This document shows, piece after piece, positions 54,154 through 64,000 of a stretch of 64,000 nt of DNA. Within the stretch, counting starts at the first letter, position 1. Each line of letters opens with the position of its first letter. The translations under genes were made by a program, and so were the position numbers. Location: contig NC_085140.1 of assembly GCF_024139115.2 (NCBI RefSeq), positions 24,210,035 to 24,274,034 of the forward strand. Reading direction: 5' to 3'. The notes beneath the pieces were generated by a model. The model ran no database searches, was not told the origin of the DNA, and saw nothing but the letters and a program-made list of their open reading frames with translations. This DNA is from Armigeres subalbatus (Eukaryota > Arthropoda > Insecta > Diptera > Culicidae).

Positions 54154-56885
54154 TCATGTGTTTGCGCAGCTGTAAAGCTCTTCAATGTAATTTATGATAA
54201 GTTTTATAAGCGTCTTATTAGAACTTACATAATAATTAAGATTTACAATTTCTTAGTATTAATTCCACGGCACAATATTATTTTGAATTCATAGAAAATA
54301 GATACGCATTTCGTTTTCTATTAAAACACTTTTAACTAAACACTTAGGAAATTTAAGGCAGAAAGATGAATATGTACAAGTCTACTGATGAAACGGAATC
54401 GTATTGCGTAATGAGACTCAATTGAAGAATATGTACATAACCTGAAATCTTGAATTCCCCCTTTATGGTGTTATTCATTGGCGCAGACGATTTTTTGACG
54501 ACGTTTGGTATTGGTAAAAATTAACAGCGAAATTCCGTTTCATTTCGTTTTAAGCTAGTTCTTGCTGACGAAATGTATAGAATTGAACGAAACGAAACGA
54601 AATTTAAAAAAAAATCAGGTGTCATCAAGTTCAAATTTCGCGAAATTCCACAGAATTTCGTTTCCAGTGCCCTGAGACGAAATTTAACGAAACACCGCAT
54701 ATCAACATAGGCGACTATAAACTGAACTGGTATTCTTTTCCTATGGCGATCGCGGAGATCCACAGGATTGCTCGTTACCTTGTAGTAATGAATTTGGAAT
54801 ACGATTTCTTTTCCTTCCTCTAAATTAACCGCATCCAACATCGTTATTGAATTTACTTAGAAGAACTCCAAAACTTGTACAGTAAAAATTGTTTGCAATT
54901 GCAAAAAGACTTTTTAATTGGTGAGCTGTGCAAATTTGATCTGTATCGTCTTATCACTACTAGCTATTAGGAGAGATTTATATTCAATTATGCTAAGCTC
55001 AATCATCAACTGATTTCGACCTTTAGTAACAGATTAATATAAACTAAGATAAACTAGAAGAGAAGTTATTGTAGGACGCTTTTGAATATTTTTATATGCA
55101 AAAAAATGGATATCCGATCAGTTATGATACCCTGAAGTGCAACCCCTTGCTACGTACCCTCGTGGAAATTATTCTATATTTTACACGTTTGCAATGGATG
55201 GCCGAATCCTCGTTCATCGTTTGTAATTTATCGATTGTTTATATTTAATACACTTTTTTCCACCTCGACAGAACGGATAGGAAATAAACAGCACCGAAAA
55301 CGAATGACTATCCTTGAATGAATGAACCCCAGTTAGCTTGGAGGGTGATTCTGTCGGACCAATTTCACCCGGCAGGGGCACCGCGTTTTACTCGGCCGCA
55401 GGACCACCCTCGAAAGCGGAAGAATTTATTGCCATTTTTTACATGCCGACAAGTGTTTCAAATTATTCGGATTCGTCAATCGACAGACAATGTTTTATGC
55501 ATTCCGCACACGACGACACCGCTCTTTTCCTGTACACAGCAATGGTTCTATCCAGATAGATGGCCAACAACAGCACATTCAGTGGCTTTATGATGGGATT
55601 GGACGTCCGCTGTATAACGGCTGGTGCGCGAGCAAGTTGAATCTAGCAATAGATCATAATGAAATATAGAGTGCGCGATTTTATCCAACCCTTCGTCCGA
55701 TGATGGTCGAAATTGCTGTTATTACTATTACTGCTACCATGTTGAGAACAAACCAGTGTCTGCACTTACTTCCACTACCGGAAGTGGCTTCCGGATGTTT
55801 GACGATGTGCTCGTGACATGATGAGGTCTAATATAGTGAGAGATGGGAAAGATTTTGTGCTTGGTGCTTAATTTTGTTACAACAGATGAATGATTCAATT
55901 TATGTGCTTTCAAAAAAAAAAGAAAATGGATTGAAACATCGATAAACTTCTTATATTGCGAACTGGAACACTTTGTTGTATCACAAGCTACCGCAATAGT
56001 GTATGCGTGCCTGCTATTATCGCTGTAGGGTTCAACTGTACCGAAACTGAACCAAAGCCAAGCATTTAAACACTTTTCATTCCCCACGTTTTCAGATGGG
56101 ACCTTTGGGGTGGCAAAGGATTTTAAAACTTTGTGCCTCGTCTGAGGGAAGGCAGGGGGCAAAAGCTTTAGAAAGTGTGCTTTTTATGCGCCGCCGGCTG
56201 GCCAAGATATCCACTAAATCACTTTTGTGGCGACTGAAATATTCGCTCGTGTTCACAATATTTTTTCCTGTTCGTTATCCTGATGCTGCTGATGCGGTTT
56301 TCCAATGTAGCATGTCGCAATCGCAAAAGCCACCGGTACTGGTTGCAGGATATTATTTGTAGGCTCTGGAGGATTTTAGAGAAAAATATTTTTCTTTGTT
56401 CTGGCAGACGAGAGGTTTGGTTTATAAATAACCCGGAGATCAGAGATGCAATTTGTAACGCGAGGAACAGGGGGAAGCCATTTTGCTTCCGCTGGGGTTG
56501 CCTTGGCAGAAGCCCTAACGAGTTTGTTTTGCTATTTGATGTGACCTTCCTGTGCGGTTGAAATGGAAGCATAGTTGCCGCAATATGCAATAGAAAGTCC
56601 TGGTCATAAATGCAATTTCGTTAAATGCATTCGTCAACCAGTGGATTACGGCATGGTATTACGTATAACATTTTACACCAAATATTATTATAGTTTATTC
56701 ACTTAATCAAAAATGATTTCTAGTGTTGTGAATAGAAATTCCGGCAGGAGGCGCATGGTCAGCAACAAAAGCCAATGGTCTGCTGAAAAACAAGATTTCT
56801 TTTAACAGTCAACGTGGCTCAACTCAAAGTATATTTTTATTTTAAATTTAAGACACAATTACCCAATTTTTTTGACATTATTTCA
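54154..56885. other. Mostly unique noncoding DNA
   Basis: Downstream of the LINE. Contains another patch of 'cgaaacgaaacgaaat' motifs (54520-54690). 55320-56570 is more GC-balanced and lacks visible repeats, but its frames (for example 55734-56162 minus, 56096-56362 plus) show no recognisable domain or codon conservation I can judge. It may hold regulatory sequence. Confidence 0.35.
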
Positions 56886-57355
56886 GCTAAGAAAATTGTT
56901 TTAAGTTTTGAGTGGAATGTAATCACTTATCATAAGACGAGTTCGTCTGGGGAGGGCCCTCCTTAGCCGTGCGGTAAGACGCGCGGCTACAAAGCAAGAC
57001 CATGCTGAGGGTGGCTGGGTTCGATTCCCGGTGCCGGTCTAGGCAATTTTCGGATTGGAAATTGTCTCGACTTCCCTGGGCATAAAAGTATCATCGTGTT
57101 AGCCTCATGATATACGAATGCAAAAATGGTAACTTGGCTTAGAAACCTCGCAGTTAATAACTGTGGAAGTGCTTAATGAACACTAAGCTGCGAGGTGGCT
57201 TTGTCCCAGTGTGGGGATGTAATGCCAATAAGAAGAAGAAGAAGAAGAAGAAGAAGAGGAGTTCGTACTATTTCATTTAAATCCACTACTTTATTGAACC
57301 TTTGGCAGATATGTACGTATTTTGACCTCAACAGTAAGTGTCTCGTACTTGACTC
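56886..57355 (-). mobile_element. Old Penelope terminal repeat split by a SINE
   Basis: 56886-56946 (aagttttgagtggaatgtaa, cataagacgagttcgt) and 57267-57355 (ccactactttattgaac, gatatgtacgtattttgacc, cttgactcgac) together form one diverged minus-oriented terminal repeat. An 11-bp loss removes the CUGAAGA core, so the ribozyme is gone. A Feilai SINE occupies the middle. Confidence 0.7.
56948..57258 (+). mobile_element. Feilai-type SINE, copy 3
   Basis: The best-preserved copy: A box tagccgtgcggt (56964-56975), B box ggttcgattcc (57018-57028), body, and (GAA)n tail at 57231-57258. An 8-bp duplication, gagttcgt, flanks it (56939-56946 and 57259-57266). Confidence 0.9.
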
Positions 57356-57712
57356 GACGTGATTCGGTTGTGGCTTCTTCATAAATTCACATTAATTAAC
57401 CAAACTACTCATAAACTGCTTCTTGGGAGAAAGCTGGGGAAATGGAGGGAGAGTTTACGAAATGTTTATATGCTTCATGTTTTATTTCTTAAGAGCAAGT
57501 GCTCACTATGACGAAAAGTAGAATAGGAATCTCAAAGCTAGATAATGAAGTTTAAACATAAACCATTTTCATTCTATTCTATAAGAGAAATTGTTGGGTT
57601 GCATTCATGAATAAAAAAAAGAAGCGATGCAGATCTGACAGGTCACCAATCGAACTGTCATTCAAGGGATCCAATCCAATGGAGAGTATTGTGATAGTGC
57701 TGATAATTTAAC
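57356..57712. other. Noncoding DNA
   Basis: Nothing recognisable between the Penelope relic and the satellite. Confidence 0.3.
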
Positions 57713-60700
57713 AAGAGGCTCGGAAGCCTCCTTTCAAGAGGCTCGGAAGCCTCCTTTCAAGAGGCTCGGAAGCCTCCTTTCAAGAGGCTCGGAAGCCTCC
57801 TTACAAGAGGCTCGGAAGCCTCCTTTCAAGAGGCTCGGAAGCCTCCTTTCAAGAGGCTCGGAAGCCTCCTTTCAAGAGGCTCTGGAAGCCTCCTTTCAAG
57901 AGGCCTCAGAAGCCTCCTTTCAAGAGGCTCAGGCTTCCTTTCAAGAGGCTCAGCCTTCCTTTCAAGAGGCCTCAGAAGCCTCCTTCAAGAGGCTCAGAAG
58001 CCTCCTTTCAAGAGGCTCAGAAGCCTCCTTTCAAGAGGCTCAGAGCCTCCTTTCAAGAGGCTCAGAAGCCTCCTTTCAAGAGGCCTCAAGCCTCCTTTCA
58101 AGAGGCTCAAGCCTCCTTTCAAGAGGCTCAGAAGCCTCCTTTCAAGAGGCTCAGAAGCCTCCTTCAAGAGGCTCAGAAGCCTCCTTTCAAGAGGCTCAGA
58201 GCCTCCTTCAAGAGGCTCAGGCTTCCTTTCAAGAGGCTCAGAAGCCTCCTTTCAAGAGGCTCAGAAGCCTCCTTTCAAGAGGCTCAGAAGCCTCCTTTCA
58301 AGAGGCTCAGGCCTCCTTTCAAGAGGCTCAGAAGCCTCCTTTCAAGAGGCTCAGAGCCTCCTTTCAAGAGGCCTCGAAGCCTCCTTTCAAGAGGCTCAGA
58401 AGCCTCCTTTCAAGAGGCTCAGAGCCTCCTTTCAAGAGGCCTGGAAGCCTCCTTTCAAGAGGCCTGGGAAGCCTCCTTTCAAGAGGCCTGGGAAGCCTCC
58501 TTTCAAGAGGCCTGGGAAGCCTCCTTTCAAGAGGCTCAGGCCTCCTTTCAAGAGGCTCAGAGCCTCCTTTCAAGAGGCCTGGAAGCCTCCTTTCAAGAGG
58601 CTCAGAAGCCTCCTTTCAAGAGGCTCAGGCCTCCTTTCAAGAGGCTCAAGCCTCCTTTCAAGAGCTCAGGCCTCCTTTCAAGAGGCTCAGGGCCTCCTTT
58701 CAAGAGGCTCAGAAGCCTCCTTTCAAGAGGCTCAAGCCTCCTTTCAAGAGGCTCAGAGCCTCCTTTCAAGAGGCTCAGGAAGCCTCCTTTCAGAGGCTCA
58801 GAAGCCTCCTTTCAAGAGGCTCAGAAGCCTCCTTTCAAGAGGCTCAGAGCCCCCTTTCAAGCCGCCCGGAAGCCTCCTTTCAAGAGGCTCAGGCCTCCTT
58901 TCAAGAGGCTCAGAAGCCTCCTTTCAAGAGGCTCAGGCCTCCTTTCAAGAGGCTCAGGAAGCCTCCTTTCAAGAGGCTCAGAGCCTCCTTTCAAGAGGCC
59001 TGGAAGCCTCCTTCCAAGAGGCCTCCTTTCAAGAGGCTCGGAAGCCTCCTTTCAAGAGGCTCGGAAGCCTCCTTTCAAGAGGCTCGGAAGCCTCCTTTCA
59101 AGAGGCTGGTAAGCCTCCTTTCAAGAGGCTGGGAAGCCTCCTTTCAAGAGGCTGGGAAGCCTCCTTCAAGAGGCAGGGAAGCCTCCTTTCAAGAGGCTGG
59201 GAAGCCTCCTTTCAAGAGGCTGGGAAGCCTCCTTTCAAGAGGCTGGGAAGCCTCCTTTCAAGAGGCTGGCTGGGCCAGCCTCCTTTCAAGAGGCTGGGAA
59301 GCCTCCTTTCAAGAGGCTGGAAGCCTCCTTTCAAGAGGCCTGGAAGCCTCCTTTCAAGAGGCTGGGAAGCCTCCTTTCAAGAGGCTCAAGCCTCCTTTCA
59401 AGAGGCTCAGAGCCTCCTTTCAAGAGGCTCAGAGCCTCCTTTCAAGAGGCTCAGAGCCTCCTTTCAAGAGGCTCAGAGCCTCCTTTCAAGAGGCTCAGAA
59501 GCCTCCTTTCAAGAGGCCTGGAAGCCTCCTTTCAAGAGGCTCAGAAGCCTCCTTTCAAGAGGCTCAGAAGCCTCCTTCAAGAGGCCTGGAAGCTCCTTCA
59601 AGAGGCCTCAGAAGCCTCCTTTCAAGAGGCTCAGAGCCTCCTTTCAAGAGGCTCAGAAGCCTCCTTTCAAGAGGCTCAAGCCTCCTTTCAAGAGGCCTCA
59701 GGCCTCCTTTCAAGAGGGCCTCAGAAGCCTCCTTTCAAGAGGCTCAGAAGCCTCCTTTCAAGAGGTTCAAGCCTCCTTTCAAGAGGCTCAGGAAGCCTCC
59801 TTTCAAGAGGCCAGAAGCCTCCTTTCAAGAGGGCTCAGAGCCTCCTTTCAAGAGGCTCAGAAGCCTCCTTTCAAGAGGCTCAAGCCTCCTTTCAAGAGGC
59901 TCAGAAGCCTCCTTTCAAGAGGCTCAGAGCCTCCTTTCAAGAGGCTCAGAAGCCTCCTTTCAAGAGGCTCGGAAGCCTCCTTTCAAGAGGCTCAGAGCCT
60001 CCTTTCAAGAGGCTCAGAGGCCTCCTTTCAAGAGCTCAGAGCCTCCTTTCAAGAGGCTCAAGCCTCCTTTCAAGAGGCTCAGAAGCCTCCTTTCAAGAGG
60101 CTCAGAGCCTCCTTTCAAGAGGCTCAGAAGCCTCCTTTCAAGAGGCTCAGAAGGCTCCTTTCCAGAGGCTGGGAAGCCTCCTTTCAAGAGGCCCGGAAGC
60201 CTCCCTTCAAGAGGCCTGGAAGCCTCCTTTCAAGAGGCTCAGAAGCCTCCTTTCAAAGAGCTCAGAAGCCTCCTTTCAAGAGGCCTCAGAGCCTCCTTTC
60301 AAGAGGCTCAGAAGCCTCCTTTCAAGAGGCTCAGAAGCCTCCTTTCAAGAGGCTCAGAGCCTCCTTTCAAGAGGCTCAGGCCTCCTTTCCAAGAGGCTCA
60401 GAAGCCTCCTTTCAAGAGGCTCAGGAAGCCTCCTTTCAAGAGCTCAGAGCCTCCTTTCAAGAGGCTCAGGCCTCCCTTTCAAGAGGCTCAGAGCCTCCTT
60501 TCAAGAGGCTCAGAAGCCTCCTTTCAAGAGGCTCAGAAGCCTCCTTCAAGAGGCTCAAGCCTCCTTTCAAGAGGCCTCGGAAGCCTCCTTTCAAGAGGCC
60601 TCAGGCCTCCTTTCAAGAGGCTCTGGAAGCCTCCTTTCAAGAGGCTCAGAGCCTCCTTTCAAGAGGCTCTCAAGCCTCCTTTCAAGAGGCCTCGGAAGCC

Positions 60701-61755
60701 TCCTTTCAAGAGGCTCAGGCCTCCTTTCAAGAGGCTCAGAAGCCTCCTTTCAAGAGGCTCAGAAGCCTCCTTTCAAGAGGCTCAGAAGCCTCCTTTCAAG
60801 AGGCTCAGGAAGCCTCCTTTCAAGAGGCTCAGAGCCTCCTTTCAAGAGGCTCAGAGCCTCCTTTCAAGAGGTTCAGAAGCCTCCTTTCAAGAGGCTCAGA
60901 AGCCTCCTTTCAAGAGGTCTGGAAGCCTCCTTCAAGAGGCCTGGAAGCCTCCTTTCAAGAGGCTCAGGCCTCCTTTCAAGAGGCCTGGAAGCCTCCTTTC
61001 AAGAGGCTCAGGCCTCCTTTCAAGAGGCTCGGAAGCCTCCTTTCAAGAGGCCTGGAAGCCTCCTTTCAAGAGGCTCAGGAAGCCTCCTTTCAAGAGGCTC
61101 AGAGCCTCCTTTCAAAGAGGCTCAGGCCTCCTTTCAAGAGGCTCAGAGCCTCCTTTCAAGAGGCCTGGAAGCCTCCTTTCAAGAGGCTCAGAAGCCTCCT
61201 TTCAAGAGGCTGGGAAGCCTCCTTTCAAGAGGCTGGGAAGCCTCCTTTCAAGAGGCTCAGAGCCTCCTTTCAAGAGGCTCAGGAAGCCTCCTTTCAAGAG
61301 GCTCAGAAGCCTCCTTTCAAGAGGCTCAGGCCTCCTTTCAAGAGGCTCAGAAGCCTCCTTTCAAGAGGCTCAGGAAGCCTCCTTTCAAGAGGCTCAGAAG
61401 CCTCCTTTCAAGAGCTCAGAGCCTCCTTTCAAGAGGCTCAGAAGCCTCCTTTCAAGAGGCTCAGAGCCTCCTTTCAAGAGGCTCAGAAGCCTCCTTTCAA
61501 GAGGCTCAGAGCCTCCTTTCAAGAGGCTCAGAAGCCTCCTTTCAAGAGGCTCAGAAGCCTCCTTTCAAGAGGCTCAGAGCCTCCTTTCAAGAGGCTCAAG
61601 CCTCCTTTCAAGAGGCTCGGAAGCCTCCTTTCAAGAGGCTCGGAAGCCTCCTTTCAAGAGGCTCGGAAGCCTCCTTTCAAGAGGCTCGGAAGCCTCCTTT
61701 CAAGAGGCTCGGAAGCCTCCTTTCAAGAGGCTCGGAAGCCTCCTTTCAAGAGGCT
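57713..61755. repeat. 4-kb satellite of 23-bp hairpin units
   Basis: About 175-180 units. Each is an inverted repeat GAGGC-loop-GCCTC joined by the spacer TCCTTTCAA. The loop varies (TCGGAA, TCAGAA, TCAGA, TCAG, CTGGAA, TGGGAA), mainly by 1-3 bp, while arms and spacer change rarely. Both edges (57713-57870 and 61605-61755) use the TCGGAA loop. The interior mostly uses TCAGA-type loops, with blocks of TCGGAA near 59030-59095 and TGGGAA near 59110-59375. Frames such as 58364-58573 are repeat translations. Confidence 0.92.
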
Positions 61756-64000
61756 CGGTAGTTCCTAAAAGTGCTTACAGTCTTTTAGTAAGCATGATGC
61801 ATATACTTAATTTGAATTGGAAAGTTTCAGACAACTTTCTGGAGAGCCTGACATCTCGTTAGTTTTCAGTTCCGTATTTCATATCATATGTTATGAGTAA
61901 CGCTTATTTTCATTTGCAGCGAAAAAATAGGGGATACCTCGCTGAATGCGAAAGCTCAAAGGGGTAACTGTCCAAAAAAGGTTGAGAACTGCTGCGTTAC
62001 TGCATTGAATTTCGTTCACGAATCCATTCTAATCTTACTAGAAAACAGATTGTGTTGTACCTAACTTTAGCGCGAGTATACTTGATGGAAGAAAGAAATG
62101 GATCAAATTGAGTCCGACTGGAATGTTTGCAAATATGAACAATAAACGAGTGTAATACTAAGTTATACAACGGACAACCTTTTAAATCCAAAGTTTTGGA
62201 CCCATTTAACATTTTGGCATTTGTTTCCCTCCTTTTGTGCCATGCAATGAGCCATGTCCCCTTCCCGCGAATAATTGCCCCAAAGAATAATTGATTTTCA
62301 CCGCAGCGTACGGCTTGGATGATGTCAAAAACGTTCTATACGGTTCCACTTATACAATGCAGTCATCCTCGGAGTTGCCTTTGTTTGTGTCCCGTCCCGT
62401 TTGAAGCTGCTGCGGAATACAGAAATCTCATTTGCATCCAAGAGGTCACCGTTGAATGATTCATTCCTCGACGCAGTAAATGTCGGTAGGAGTACGGTGT
62501 GTGCGGCTGTGGAAAAGCATTGTGAGGTATTCCTCTCCCCCCCCTGGAGGCGCATATTGGGACCTGCTCGCCCTGCCACCAGTCAACAAATAAAACCAGA
62601 TTTCAATTGAGTAATCCCGGGGAAGATTTGATTTTCCATCGTACAAAAGGATATCGAAAAGCGCAATGATGAAATTCCTTGCCGCTTCTGTCGTCGTCAC
62701 CCCTGCTGCCAGTTCAAAACATTCTGGCCACAATCGGTTTCGACAGGTTGGAATAAATTTTTAAAATTTAATAAAACCGGAAACCGGATCGACTTTCACT
62801 ATCTCTTTGCATTTGAGAGTGTCGTCCACCCAGCAGCGGCATAGAAGGGGGTCGAGATTTTTTTTTTTCGCGGAGCTTCTAATGCGCGGCGGCTGAGCTG
62901 CCAACAAAATCAGGAAAACAAACAACGAAAGGAAGCTCATTACAATTTCATATCGCACCGTTTTATATCTGTTTATTTTCGGGTATCACTCATAAAAGCT
63001 CCGAACATTCCCCGGCAGCAGTCGTTCGAACTCTTTCGCAATGGATGGTGAAATCACTTTGCAAACAAACGGAACAGCTATTCCCCATGCGGAAAAGTGG
63101 GCGGGGAAAGGGTTAAAAGTGTCCATTAGGGTGGAATAACGGAGGGATGTGGACATTTTTAAGCGGATAATGAAACTTTGTTCGCTCATTAGTGCGCTTT
63201 GGATTACTGTAAATGATGTTGGATATTTTTGAAATGACAATTTCAGAAACATTTGAAAATAAGGTTTTCCTAATTAAATTCGTGTTGAATGTTCAGCTTA
63301 TCTGACTTGGTACTTAGTGTTTGTAGGTTCTTCTAATGAATTGCATATGATGAACAAGTTTTCCACAGTCAATAGTGTTTTCCTCTAAAACACGATTATG
63401 AATAGTAAAGAAGGGTTACCATTCGTGTTTTCATCAGAAAAAGGTACTCCCGAAAAATGTAATAAGTCTACTGGACCGCGAACTACATATGTCAGGATGC
63501 GAAGAGTGCAAGGACCCAGATGACCCAAGTTCAAGGACCCCGGCAGTAATGGAGAGGTAGTGAAGCCGGGATCAAGGGTCGCCACAAGCCGTTTGTGTCC
63601 AAGAAATCTTCCGGATTTTTCAATAAAAGGCCGTCCATCAACTAGAGCTAGAACGAAACACTTAGCACAAAAAATCTCGTTTGAACCTTTTCGACTTTAG
63701 AGGGCAATTTATTATGCTCTAATTGAATCCCACCATTTATCTACAGCGCTCCTATCCGTTGGTATAACATCCACTCGACCCTTTTAATGATAATAGACAA
63801 CACCGAAAGGGTTCATTTTCATATGATTTGTAATTAGGACCAGATCTTCACATCTCCCATATTTAACTAATCAAAGAGAAAGGAATGGAAAGCTGATTGG
63901 CATGTGTTTTGTGATTATTCAACAGTGAGAACTTTTGCCAGCAAAACGAACTACAGAAATTGCTCATTTGTTCTAAAAGACAATCGCCGAGTAAAAAATA
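61756..64000. other. Unique-looking noncoding DNA to the window end
   Basis: No gene, RNA or mobile element recognised. 62200-63000 is relatively GC-rich for this window and lacks obvious repeats. Its frames have no identifiable domains. It could belong to a neighbouring gene's regulatory or intron sequence. Confidence 0.35.

Noticed and set aside
55318..56590. Several 70-140 codon frames in unique DNA
   Set aside because: No domain, signal peptide or splice pattern could be recognised, and frames overlap on both strands. A host exon cannot be excluded, but I cannot support one.
57713..61755. Regular short repeats resembling a CRISPR array
   Set aside because: The units are contiguous 23-bp satellites with no unique spacers, in eukaryotic DNA with no cas genes.

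Overview
This window is nuclear DNA of a culicine mosquito, most likely an Aedes species. Three things point there. There are several copies of a tRNA-headed SINE with a (GAA)n tail that I recognise as the Aedes Feilai family. There are Penelope-like and Jockey-type retroelements of mosquito type. The background is AT-rich, almost gene-free and crowded with nested mobile elements, foldback MITEs and minisatellites. There are no bacterial genes or operons, and most open frames are transposon remnants or low-complexity repeats.

The only host coding sequence I can support is one 76-bp exon on the minus strand (10049-10124). It encodes the N-terminal cap (MPVRRGHVAP...TIIRKF) of an ERG-type voltage-gated potassium channel (Drosophila seizure, vertebrate KCNH2) and is followed by a GTAAGT splice donor. 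Positions 1-10048 would then be the start of a very large first intron, and sequence to the right of 10124 is its 5' UTR, promoter and upstream region.

Layout. 1-10 kb: intron with two small palindromic Penelope-derived elements, an RTE-like LINE tail split by a Feilai SINE, a mariner-like MITE, a 5'-truncated Jockey copy and a 1.4-kb terminal-inverted-repeat element. 10-13 kb: exon and mostly unique upstream DNA. 13-25 kb: foldback MITEs, GC-triplet repeats and four different tandem-repeat fields, with retroposons inserted in them. 25-35 kb: a repeat complex in which a TTAA-flanked piggyBac-like element has entered a minisatellite and itself carries an ORF1-only retroposon ('half-LINE'). 35-38 kb: an ATCGAT-rich repeat pair and a 1-kb polypurine tract. 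39.6-54.1 kb: a Jockey-clade LINE with a 13-bp target duplication, split by a 9.9-kb head-to-head array of Penelope-like elements that has its own 11-bp target duplication. 54-57.7 kb: mostly unique DNA, then another Feilai copy inside an old Penelope relic. 57.7-61.8 kb: a 4-kb satellite of 23-bp hairpin units. 61.8-64 kb: unique-looking DNA.

The main story is the Penelope family. Every long-terminal-repeat-like segment carries a 59-nt hammerhead-ribozyme motif just downstream of a TATA box. The same layout (two arms head to head, 3' ends outward, an extra tail of about 40 bp on only one side, an 11-12 bp target duplication) is seen in two ~300-bp palindromic mini-elements and in the 9.9-kb array. 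The centre of the mini-element palindromes lies close to the transcription start predicted from the TATA box. This suggests a common integration route for ribozyme-bearing RNAs, including short RNAs that encode no protein.
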